Under the pieces are notes generated by a model. That model searched no databases and was not told the origin of the DNA. It saw only the letters and a list, made by a program, of their open reading frames with translations. This document shows, piece after piece, positions 1 through 7,052 of a stretch of DNA of 19,911 nt. How positions within the stretch are numbered: position 1 is the stretch's first letter; each line of letters opens with the position of its first letter. The position numbers and the translations under genes were made by a program. This DNA is from an uncultured Campylobacter sp. (GTDB taxonomy: Bacteria; Campylobacterota; Campylobacteria; Campylobacterales; Campylobacteraceae): NCBI RefSeq assembly GCF_937997405.1, contig NZ_CALKTL010000072.1:1-19911 (forward strand), read 5' to 3'.

Positions 1-482
1 CAGCTTTTCCTATAACCTGTACCAGTTAATCGGGAGCCTCACCGGGGAGATGGAAGTCATTCGGAACGATGCGCTGACCGTCGAAGAAATCGCGGCAAAA
101 CAGCCGGAGGCGATTATCCTCTCGCCGGGCCCCGGCCGTCCGGAGGACGCCGGCGTCACGGTCGAAGTAATACGGAAACTCGGCAAAAAAATTCCGCTGC
201 TCGGCGTGTGCCTCGGTGAACAGGCCATGTGCCTACGGCGGCAAAGTCGGCTATGCAAAGCAGCTGATGCACGGCAAGCAGTCGAGAACCGTGCTGGACA
301 CCAACAGTGTCTTGTTTCGGGGACTGCCGGAGCAGGTCGAGGTGGCGCGCTATCACAGCCTCGCCGCCGTCGAGGAGACGCTGCCGTCCGTGCTCCGCGT
401 GACGGCGCGGACGGCAGACGGCGAGATTATGGCGATTGAACACAAGAATTATCCGGTCTACGGCGTGCAGTTTCACCCGGAA
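1..482 (+). pseudogene. trpG: trpG/pabA-like glutamine amidotransferase fragment, frameshifted, foreign
   Basis: Class I glutamine amidotransferase of the anthranilate / aminodeoxychorismate synthase type, the subunit that releases ammonia from glutamine. The first frame opens at base 2 already inside the conserved SFSYNLYQ segment, so the start lies outside the window. It then shows the SPGPGRPEDAG motif and the nucleophile region GVCLGEQ. Just after AMC (about 222-232) the reading frame changes by +1; the protein resumes as AYGGKVGYAKQLMHGKQS, which is standard TrpG. Compared with the usual C-E-A-Y-G-G spacing, about five bases appear to be missing. The frame runs through the third catalytic motif FHPE (474-482) and there joins a different gene. 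Base composition is clearly GC-richer than everything downstream and lacks AAATTT words, so this piece is not native to the Campylobacter-like sequence. TrpG rather than PabA is a guess. Confidence 0.75.
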
Positions 483-557
483 TTTACCAGCCGTTTAGTG
501 CGCCCAAATCCCGCTATTTTGGGCTTTATCGAAGCATCTATAAAAAATGCTAGGTAA
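465..557 (+). CDS. pyrG: CTP synthase, C-terminal end only
   Basis: The last codons of CTP synthase, which makes CTP from UTP and glutamine. The segment VQFHPEFTSR followed by L-V-R-P-N-P, and the ending ILGFIEASIKNAR with stop at 555-557, are the typical C-terminus of PyrG and not of TrpG, whose proteins continue after HPE with S-I rather than F-T-S-R. The His and Glu of FHPE are the amidotransferase triad partners. The gene overlaps recJ by 11 nt, and pyrG-recJ is a known neighbour pair in Campylobacter jejuni. Everything upstream of the FHPE codons belongs to another gene (the trpG-like piece), so the body of pyrG is absent here. The junction keeps the reading frame open, so a naive annotation would call one hybrid protein. 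Confidence 0.8.
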   Translation: MQFHPEFTSRLVRPNPAILGFIEASIKNAR

Positions 558-2127
558 AAATGAGATAAGGGAAATTTTAAAATCGAGATTTGCGGGCGAT
601 CGGCACAATAAAATTTCTGAAATTCCCTTACCTTGCGAGCTGAAGGATACCTATAAGGCGGCTTTGCGCATAAAAACTGCCATCGAAGAAAACCAGCGCA
701 TAGCCGTAGTCGGCGATTACGACGTCGACGGTATCGTAAGCACCGTCATAATGAGCGATTTTTTCAATCAAATAGGCGCGGATTACGTTATTAAGATCCC
801 AAACCGCTTCACCGACGGATACGGGCTAAACAGCGAGATCATAGGCGAGCTTGAGGACGTTGATCTCATCATCACCGTAGATAACGGCACCTCCGCGACG
901 GAGGCCGCCGAAATTTGCGCGCAAAAAGGGATCGATCTCATCATTACCGATCACCACATGCCTCCGCCCGTGCTGCCCAGAGCTTACGCGATAATCAATC
1001 CGAAGCAGCCCGATTGCACCTTCCCAAATATCGAAATTTGCGGCGCGCAGGTAGCGTGGTATCTCGTAGGCGCGCTAAAAGAAACCCTCGGCGTGAACTA
1101 CGATATGGCAAGCTCGATGGATATCCTCATCATCGCCATAATCGCCGATATGATGGAGCTGCGCGACATGAACCGCGCGCTTTTGCGTTTCGGCATCAAG
1201 CGGCTAAATAGCTCGAACCGCGCCTGCTTCAAGGCGATCAAGGAGCATTATTTTAAAAAGCACTTCGAATTCGACGATATCAGCTACACGATCGCGCCGC
1301 TAATCAATTGCACGGGGCGGATGGACGATGCGACGATGTCGTATAACTTCCTATGCGCCAAAAATATCAGAGAGGCAAACCACTACCTAGAGACGATAAA
1401 TTCGATCAACAACTCGCGCAAAGAGGAGGAGAAAAGCCTCTACGACGAGATCGTAAAAAGCGTCGATCCGAGCGACAACGTCATCGTCGTGTGGGGTCCG
1501 CAGTGGCACGAAGGCATTATCGGCATCGTCGCAAGCCGCCTAAGCAAGACCTACAAAAAGCCCGCGATCGTCTTTAGCGTAAGCGACTCGCACGCCAAAG
1601 GGAGCGCGCGTAGCATCGGTAAATTCGATATTTTAGAGCTGATCTCCTCGCAAAGCGAAATTTTAACGACCTTCGGCGGACACAAGGGCGCTGCGGGCGT
1701 GGGGATCGATCCTGCGCTGCTGCAGGAGTTTAAGCGGCGCGTAAATGAGCGCATTACGCCCAAGGATCTGAGCGATTTTAGCGCGCAAGACGATCTGCTG
1801 GGCGAGCTGGACGCGTCGCAGATAGACTTCGAGCTGCTTGAAATTTTAGAATTTTACGAGCCGTACGGGCAGAAAAATCCGCGCCCGCTCTTTTGTATCA
1901 AAGGCGCGCGCGCCCGCAATATCAGGGAGATCGGCAAGGAGGGCAAGCATATCAAAATGGCGCTTGACAAAAACGGAGGCAGCGTCGAGGCGCTGTTTTT
2001 CAACTACGACTTTTTGCCGCGCGCGGGCGAGCGGGTGGACGCGATCTTTACGATTAGCAAAAACAACTTCCGCGGCACGATCACGCCAGAGCTCATCATC
2101 AAGGAGCTGGTCCCGAGCGGGAGCTAG
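547..2127 (+). CDS. recJ: Single-stranded-DNA-specific 5'-3' exonuclease RecJ
   Basis: Cytoplasmic nuclease of the DHH family, used in recombination repair and mismatch repair to degrade single strands from the 5' end. The 526-residue product is the usual size for Campylobacter RecJ. Visible motifs: DYDVDG at residues 57-62 (motif I, metal-binding aspartates), VDNGT at 111-115 (motif II), TDHH at 134-137 (the DHH motif), a GRMDDA segment in the middle, and GGHKGAAG at 377-384 in the DHHA1 domain; the remainder fits the RecJ OB domain. The start ATG lies inside the end of pyrG with no clear Shine-Dalgarno sequence, so translation is probably coupled to pyrG. A short hairpin (stem GCTTCG/CGAAGC, 2127-2141) sits on the stop codon but has no T run after it. 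Confidence 0.96.
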   Translation: MLGKNEIREILKSRFAGDRHNKISEIPLPCELKDTYKAALRIKTAIEENQRIAVVGDYDVDGIVSTVIMSDFFNQIGADYVIKIPNRFTDGYGLNSEIIGELEDVDLIITVDNGTSATEAAEICAQKGIDLIITDHHMPPPVLPRAYAIINPKQPDCTFPNIEICGAQVAWYLVGALKETLGVNYDMASSMDILIIAIIADMMELRDMNRALLRFGIKRLNSSNRACFKAIKEHYFKKHFEFDDISYTIAPLINCTGRMDDATMSYNFLCAKNIREANHYLETINSINNSRKEEEKSLYDEIVKSVDPSDNVIVVWGPQWHEGIIGIVASRLSKTYKKPAIVFSVSDSHAKGSARSIGKFDILELISSQSEILTTFGGHKGAAGVGIDPALLQEFKRRVNERITPKDLSDFSAQDDLLGELDASQIDFELLEILEFYEPYGQKNPRPLFCIKGARARNIREIGKEGKHIKMALDKNGGSVEALFFNYDFLPRAGERVDAIFTISKNNFRGTITPELIIKELVPSGS

Positions 2128-2875
2128 CTTCGCTGCGAAGCGGCTTGCAGCGTGAGGTACGGGTTAAATTTAGCGAGAAGAGAGTAAATTTGCTTGCTCT
2201 TGCGCTTTTGCACGGCAGCGGCAAAAGACCCGCCAGAAGCTTGCTTGCGCGTTGCGATCTTACGTCGCGGCGGCACATTTGGAAATTTAAAATTTAAAAT
2301 TTAGGCTCACGGAGCACGTTAAATATGGTGCAAAATTTTAAAATTTACCTCACGTAATCGCGGCAGGCGGCGGATAAGTCGCGGTATTTTCGGATTTTAA
2401 TATTTCCCCATGCTGCGCTTGAAACATCGCGGTTGTAAAATCTTAAAACAACATTCGGGCGCTTGGGATAAAAGTCGCGGAATATTTATAATTTGCGATA
2501 AATTTACGCTACGCGGCACGCATTCAGGCGCAATAGCACGCCGTTGCCTAAATTTTACAATTCAGTCGTTGCGTAAATCGTCGTATAGCATTAAACTTCC
2601 GCGCCGCAGTCGAGACGACGCGAACCGCAGCCGCACGGCATCGATAAATTTGCACGGGTCGTGAAATTTCACGGCGCACGCTCTGTCGAGATAATCCACA
2701 GGCGCGCATATTTGGCGCCCGTATCGCAATTTTGTAATTCGCATTCGCCTCCAAATTTAAAAAGGTGCGCGAATTAATGTAAAATTCACGCACCGCCGTT
2801 TCATACGATTGCTCAACAAAGACGTTTTGCAAATCGGGCTAAATTTTAAAATTTGACCCGCCCTAAACTCAGAGG
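2128..2875. other. Long spacer between recJ and the cupin gene, no convincing gene
   Basis: About 750 bp without a supported gene. Short open frames exist on both strands (for example 2410-2664 plus and 2548-2832 minus) but they overlap one another, have arginine/cysteine-rich products unlike any family I know, lack Shine-Dalgarno sequences, and the longer minus frame begins at TTG. The stretch has several AAATTT and AAATTTTAAAATTT tracts (near 2281-2345 and 2839-2852) that can form AT hairpins. No tRNA or known RNA shape was seen. It may hold decayed sequence or an unrecognised small RNA. Confidence 0.5.
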
Positions 2876-3205
2876 CTAAAAAACCACTACTAAAAACCAC
2901 TTAAACGGCGCGGGTGCCGAGATCGCGTGTGGCAAGCCCGCAGGCATGACGATACTTTGCCCCGCTTTTACGCGGTGCTTCTGCCCGTCGATCGTGAAAT
3001 CGCCCTCCCCCTCAAGCACGTAAACGAACGCGTCGCCGTCTGATTTGTGCGAGCTGATCTCCTCGCCGCCGTCGAAGGCAAAAAGCGTCATATTCAGCGC
3101 AGGATTTTGCGCGAGGGTGCGCGAAACCACCTTGTGAGGGGCTACTTCGACTAGCGAAGCAAGCTCTACGGCCTTAGCGGGGTCGATATTTTTGATGTGT
3201 TGCAT
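2876..3205 (-). CDS. Small cupin-domain protein
   Basis: A 109-residue single-domain cupin. Cupin motif 1 is visible as GEEISSHKSDGD followed by F-V-Y-V-L-E-G-E-G, and motif 2 as the PAGLPHAISAP stretch near the C-terminus; together these form the beta barrel and usually bind a metal. Motif 1 has one His (in SSHKSDGD) and motif 2 has one His (LPH), fewer than the canonical set of three His and one Glu, so metal binding may be altered. An AAGGAG Shine-Dalgarno sequence lies just before the ATG. The gene starts 66 nt after the NnrS-family stop on the same strand and has its own possible -10 box. Such small cupins act as sensors, isomerases or dioxygenase-like enzymes; the substrate cannot be told from sequence. 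Confidence 0.85.
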   Translation of the reverse strand: MQHIKNIDPAKAVELASLVEVAPHKVVSRTLAQNPALNMTLFAFDGGEEISSHKSDGDAFVYVLEGEGDFTIDGQKHRVKAGQSIVMPAGLPHAISAPAPFKWFLVVVF

Positions 3206-3233
3206 AAGCTCTCCTTGAAATGAAATTTGATCG

Positions 3234-3239
3234 ATTGTA
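3234..3239 (-). promoter_or_regulatory. Possible -10 box of the cupin gene
   Basis: On the minus strand this reads TACAAT, preceded by an AT-rich GCTAAATTTTAGC palindrome and about 28 nt upstream of the cupin ATG. It would give the cupin gene a short leader of its own as well as read-through from the operon upstream. The -35 region is not recognisable, as is normal in Campylobacter. Confidence 0.4.
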
Positions 3240-3271
3240 GCTAAAATTTAGCAAGCCCGCTTTGATGAGCA

Positions 3272-6200
3272 TCAATCCGGATCCGCGCTGAAAGGATTTT
3301 TCAGAAAGATCGGGATGAAATTTATCAGATATAGCGCGACCGCGGCGATGAAAAGCGCCGAGGGGATCATCACGTATAAAACAAAGCTCTCGCCAGCAAA
3401 AACGGCTCTTAAGGCCCCCGCGAGTAGAGCCAAAACGAGCGCCGTGCGGCTTAGGCGCGGAAAATTTAACGGCGAAATTCCGCTGTGGCGCTGGCCTGCG
3501 ATCATTCCCACAAAAAGTATCGCTCCGTAGATATAGCAGATCGCGATGACGTGCAGCGGCGCGGCAGCGTACCCCCCGCGGATCAGCGCCGCGCCCAGCC
3601 ACAGGTATCCCGCCGCGCACGCAGCCTGCAACGCGTAGTAAAACGCCATATAGTGGCGGCTTAGAATTTCGACGTAGTGCAGCTCGCGAAGCTTCGCCAA
3701 AAACAAAAACCCGATACCAAGCGCGATAAATCCGCATGCCGCCTCGCTTAAAAAGGGCGTTGCGAGCGCCAAAGCGAAGGCGAGGAAAGCGGCTAAATTT
3801 TTGTAGATAAAATTTGGAATAAAAACGGCGTCCTTCAGCCCGCCCTCTCTTAGCGCTTCGTTGCCGATGACGACGCTTATGCGGTAGCTTACGACGGCGA
3901 TTGCCGCGACGTTGATATGCACGAAGCTAAGCAAAAACTTCTCATCTCCGCTCGCGCCATAGGCCGCAGAGCAGGCGCAAAACGCCGCTAAGACCGCCAG
4001 GATGCTAAAATTATTCGAGTTTTTATCCAGCCACAAAAGCCGCGCCGCAAAGATGAAAAATACCGCCCAAAACAGCCCCACAATCGCCGCCGCGAGCCGT
4101 AAATTTAAAAAGCTTGCGATAAAAGCCGCGATCAGGCAGGCGGCAAAAGCAAGCGAGACGGGCTTTAGCGAGCCCTCGAAATTCGTCCAATCGGGCAGCG
4201 CGGTAAGCAAAAACGCCGCGTAGATGCACGAGGGCGCCAAAAACAGAAAATAAAATTTATGAGCGGCGACGTAATCGATCGCCAGCGCGTCCGGCGCTAA
4301 AAAGCTAAGCGCGCCCAGCGCCGCAAAAAAGCAGGCGCAAAGAACGAAGGCGCGCATCGGATGAGAGAAAAAATTCCTAGCGCGCTCGTCTTTAAATTTA
4401 GGCGCGTAAAAGCCCAGCTCTTCGCGCTTTCCTGCAGAGTTCGGCTCCGCTTGATTATCCTGCGTGGAATTAGCCTTAAAATTCCGATCGGAATTCTTGA
4501 GCTCCTGCGACGAAACTGGCTCTGTTTGGTTTTGCGTGGAGTTAGCTTTGGAATTCCGATCGGAATTTTTAGAGCTTTGCGAGAAGTTTTGAACAGAATT
4601 TGGCTCGGCGCTTCTTCCGTTTTGTGAGAAATCCCACGCGAAATTTTGATTTTTAAAGTTTTGCGCGGAGGCGGGTTTGGAATTTTGACTTTGATCGGAG
4701 CTTTTAACGCTTTGTAAGAAGCTTAGCGGTAAATTCCGTTCGGAATTTTTAATGTTCTGCGAGAAACTCGGTTTGGAATTTGGCTCGGCACTTCTGCCAC
4801 TTTGCGAAAAACCCTGAGTAGAATTTTGATCGTAGATTTTACCGTTTTGCGGAAAGCTCGACAAAGAATTTTGATCAAAATTCTTGATACTTTGTAAAAA
4901 AACCTGAGCGGAATTTTGATTTTTAAAGCCTCGCACGGGCTCTGCCTCCGAATTGCGATCGGAATTTTTGGCACTCTGTGAGAGATTTTGCTCGAAATTT
5001 TGCTTGAAATTCTTAGCGCTCTGCGGGAATTTCGGCTCAAAATTTCGGCCCGAATTTCCGAAGCCTTGCATAGACCCAACTTCCCTACCGCGAGCGGAAT
5101 TCCAAAAATTTTGTATAAAATTTAAAGCGGAAATTTTACAATTTTGCACGGGCTCGGCTTCCAAGCCCCGGTCAAAATTTTTAAAATTTTGTGTAAAATC
5201 CGAGGCACAAACTTTAGAATTTTGCGCAAATTCGCAATTTCTGTATCCGAGGCCGGGTCCGCACGGCGCACCAACCGCACTCTCAAAGTAAAATTCTCGC
5301 GCCGCGTAGATTTTACTTTCAAAGCCTAGTCTGCGCAGCACACGGGTTTCGCACCCAAAACTCGTCAAATTGTACGGACCGGCGCTCTTCTTGGCACCTT
5401 CGCCGGCGCGGATCTGCTTTTTTAAATTTACAAATTGCGAGGCGGCGAGGTTAAATTTCTTCAAATTTACGGGGCCAAAATTCTTAAAATCGCGCGCGTC
5501 GTGTAAATTTAAAAAATTCCGCACCGCACAAAACGTGCCTAGAGTGGGATTTTGCTCGCCGCCTAGCCCACTTGCATCGCAAAACAGCGAGCGGTAGGTG
5601 CTAAAAACGGCTTTTTGAGCGCTGGACTGCGCGCTTAATCCGCATACATCAAAACCGCAACGCGGAAAGGCGTCTCGGTTCGCGCCAAATTTGCAGTACA
5701 AATGAACGCCCCGCTTCGTGCCAACGCGACGCAAGCAAATGTCTGCATTGAAATTGCGCTGCGAGCGGACGCTCATACTAGATTGCAAACGATCGCTCGT
5801 GTTAGAGCTGCGTCGCAAACGACCGATCGCGCTGGGGTCGCGGCGTGAGTGGACATCTCGGTTTACGTCAACGCGCCGTAAGCAAGCGCTCACGCTAGAG
5901 CTACACCGCAAGTAAGTACTCGCGCTAGAGCCGCAGTATGTATCGCTGCTAAATTTCGTCGAATTTTGCGCTGTAAAACCCCAGCGCACTGCGCCGTTCA
6001 GGAGCACGCTCACGCTATAATCGCAGTTCGCACGGCTGCGCAGTCCGTATTTCGGCGTGATAAAACCGCAGCGCCCTGTATCCTGTGTGAGGCTGTGTCT
6101 GCCCGCGCCGACATCGATACATCCAGAACTCCGCAAAAGCTCGCGCCCGCGTGCATCCAGATCGTAGCGCCCGATGCCCCGAAAAAGCCCATCTATGCGA

Positions 6201-6367
6201 GCGCCGAGGTCGTCGCAGCTAGCGCCCGGCAAATGCCCGTAATTGCGCGCGCCCGGATCGCAATATGTACCAAAACCTCGTTCATACGCGTCTGAACCGC
6301 AACGTAAGTTTAAATTTCGTGCGGAACCTCCATGCTTGTGCGCATTAAAGATAAAATTTCTACTCAT
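3272..6367 (-). CDS. NnrS-family membrane protein with a ~650-residue repeat-built N-terminal extension
   Basis: The C-terminal part, from about residue 665 to 1031, is a polytopic inner-membrane protein of the NnrS family (haem- and copper-containing proteins linked to nitric-oxide stress in denitrifiers). Support: about ten to twelve hydrophobic segments, the early FLLTALPDWTNFEG motif, and the late LHVIAICYIYG ... GMIAGQRHSG stretch that matches the family's L-H-x(n)-G-M-x-x-R-x-x-x-G-H-x-G pattern. NnrS proteins are normally about 380-400 residues. Here the open frame begins far upstream: its ATG overlaps the ATPase stop codon by 8 nt (ATGAGTAG), as expected for a coupled operon gene. Residues 1-330 are rich in Arg, Cys, Gly and Ser with a ~10-residue period; residues ~390-645 are Asn/Gln/Ser-rich 15-residue repeats. 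No signal peptide is seen. A shorter product starting near M671 cannot be excluded. Domain assignment is firm; extension translation is inferred. Confidence 0.8.
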   Translation of the reverse strand: MSRNFIFNAHKHGGSARNLNLRCGSDAYERGFGTYCDPGARNYGHLPGASCDDLGARIDGLFRGIGRYDLDARGRELLRSSGCIDVGAGRHSLTQDTGRCGFITPKYGLRSRANCDYSVSVLLNGAVRWGFTAQNSTKFSSDTYCGSSASTYLRCSSSVSACLRRVDVNRDVHSRRDPSAIGRLRRSSNTSDRLQSSMSVRSQRNFNADICLRRVGTKRGVHLYCKFGANRDAFPRCGFDVCGLSAQSSAQKAVFSTYRSLFCDASGLGGEQNPTLGTFCAVRNFLNLHDARDFKNFGPVNLKKFNLAASQFVNLKKQIRAGEGAKKSAGPYNLTSFGCETRVLRRLGFESKIYAAREFYFESAVGAPCGPGLGYRNCEFAQNSKVCASDFTQNFKNFDRGLEAEPVQNCKISALNFIQNFWNSARGREVGSMQGFGNSGRNFEPKFPQSAKNFKQNFEQNLSQSAKNSDRNSEAEPVRGFKNQNSAQVFLQSIKNFDQNSLSSFPQNGKIYDQNSTQGFSQSGRSAEPNSKPSFSQNIKNSERNLPLSFLQSVKSSDQSQNSKPASAQNFKNQNFAWDFSQNGRSAEPNSVQNFSQSSKNSDRNSKANSTQNQTEPVSSQELKNSDRNFKANSTQDNQAEPNSAGKREELGFYAPKFKDERARNFFSHPMRAFVLCACFFAALGALSFLAPDALAIDYVAAHKFYFLFLAPSCIYAAFLLTALPDWTNFEGSLKPVSLAFAACLIAAFIASFLNLRLAAAIVGLFWAVFFIFAARLLWLDKNSNNFSILAVLAAFCACSAAYGASGDEKFLLSFVHINVAAIAVVSYRISVVIGNEALREGGLKDAVFIPNFIYKNLAAFLAFALALATPFLSEAACGFIALGIGFLFLAKLRELHYVEILSRHYMAFYYALQAACAAGYLWLGAALIRGGYAAAPLHVIAICYIYGAILFVGMIAGQRHSGISPLNFPRLSRTALVLALLAGALRAVFAGESFVLYVMIPSALFIAAVALYLINFIPIFLKNPFSADPD
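4440..5210 (-). repeat. Degenerate 45-bp tandem repeats coding for 15-residue Asn/Gln/Ser-rich units
   Basis: Read in the NnrS frame, this stretch gives about a dozen related units with the pattern x-x-F-S-Q-[NS]-x-K-N-[SF]-[DE]-[RQP]-N-S-x, for example QGFSQSGRSAEPNSK, PSFSQNIKNSERNLP and QNFSQSSKNSDRNSK. Some units carry insertions such as EAEPV or KANSTQ. At the DNA level two ~50-bp copies (4461-4510 and 4533-4582) are nearly identical, and each contains the perfect 16-bp palindrome AATTCCGATCGGAATT (4480-4495, 4552-4567); other units carry damaged versions. Unit length in multiples of three keeps the frame open. Confidence 0.8.
5781..5951 (-). repeat. Degenerate ~30-bp tandem repeats in the NnrS extension
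   Basis: On the plus strand six units can be laid end to end (5781-5804, 5805-5834, 5835-5864, 5865-5897, 5898-5927, 5928-5951), lengths 24, 30, 30, 33, 30 and 24. Most begin GAGCTGC / GAGCTAC / GAGCCGC and end CGCGCTA / CACGCTA / CGCTGCTA. All lengths are multiples of three. In the minus-strand frame this gives decapeptide-like units rich in Arg, Ser and Cys (about residues 140-196). The surrounding ~1 kb looks like older, more eroded copies. Confidence 0.65.
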
Positions 6368-7052
6368 AATAGCTCACTCCCCTAAACTGCTCGCTTACCA
6401 CGCGCTCTTCGTACCGCTCGTCGCGCGCGCTTAGCGGCTCGTCCAGGCTCACGACGCGCCTAAGCCCCATCCCCTTGGGCTCGAGCTCGATGATCTCGTG
6501 GCTTAGGCGTGCGGCCTCGAAGCGGTCGTGGGTCACCAAAAGGCAGGCAAGTCCCTCGCACTCGATCTTTGATACTAAAATTTCGATCAGCGCGCCGCGC
6601 AGATCGCGATCCAGACCTACAAACGGCTCATCAAGCAGAGCCAGATCGCAACCGCTAAGGATAGTGCGCAAAAATGCCGTGCGCTTTTGCATGCCGCCGC
6701 TTAGCTCGCGTGGGAATTTATTCAGGTCGCTCGGGCTTAGCCCGATCTTTGCAGCGAGGGCGTAAATTTCGCTCACGCCCGCGGGACTAAAAATTTCGAT
6801 ATTTTTAAGCGCCGTGAGGTTCGGTAGCAGGCGGTTTTCTTGAAACAAAAAGCTGATTTTTTTAAAGCCGTTTTCGATCTGCCCGCTTTTTTTATCCTCC
6901 AGCCCGCAGACCAGCCGCAAAAGCGAGGTCTTGCCGCAGCCGCTGGGGCCAAAAAGCGTCTTTACTTCGCCTGCGCGCAGCCGCAGTGAAAAATCTGAAA
7001 TTATAACGTCGCGCAGAATTTCATAGCGCAGATTTGAAATTTTTAGCATCAT
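6360..7052 (-). CDS. ABC transporter ATP-binding protein, NitT/TauT type
   Basis: Cytoplasmic ATPase that drives the import system encoded by the two genes before it. All nucleotide-binding parts are present; counted from the first possible codon (GTG at 7061): Walker A GPSGCGKTS at 38-46, Q-loop glutamine in LFQENRLLP near 74, signature LSGGMQKR at 120-127, Walker B LALLDEPF at 140-147, and the switch histidine in LLVTHDR near 178. Length (~230) suits the SsuB/TauB/NrtD class. Start choice: GTG at 7061 is possible, but the ATG at 7052 overlaps the permease stop as ATGA, and the ATG at 7049 has a GGAG six bases before it; the protein family begins near MLKISNL. The 3' end overlaps the start of the NnrS-family gene by 8 nt. 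Substrate unknown. Confidence 0.94.
   Translation of the reverse strand: MMLKISNLRYEILRDVIISDFSLRLRAGEVKTLFGPSGCGKTSLLRLVCGLEDKKSGQIENGFKKISFLFQENRLLPNLTALKNIEIFSPAGVSEIYALAAKIGLSPSDLNKFPRELSGGMQKRTAFLRTILSGCDLALLDEPFVGLDRDLRGALIEILVSKIECEGLACLLVTHDRFEAARLSHEIIELEPKGMGLRRVVSLDEPLSARDERYEERVVSEQFRGVSYYE

Noticed and set aside
1..557. A genuine TrpG-PyrG fusion enzyme
   Set aside because: The TrpG part is frameshifted and compositionally foreign, only the last ~25 codons of PyrG are present, and the join falls in shared motif nucleotides; an artefact or dead hybrid explains this better.
2410..2832. Overlapping 84- and 94-codon open frames on opposite strands in the recJ-cupin spacer
   Set aside because: No Shine-Dalgarno sequence, Arg/Cys-rich products with no family resemblance, and the longer one starts at TTG. 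They look like chance frames in AT/GC-patchy spacer.
3174..3737. 187-codon minus-strand frame overlapping the NnrS 3' end and the cupin start
   Set aside because: It is a different-frame shadow of the NnrS-family gene; the Arg-rich product shows no domain.
4440..5210. CRISPR array
   Set aside because: The repeats are degenerate, 45 bp, contiguous and in frame; there are no unique spacers between identical repeats and no cas genes nearby.
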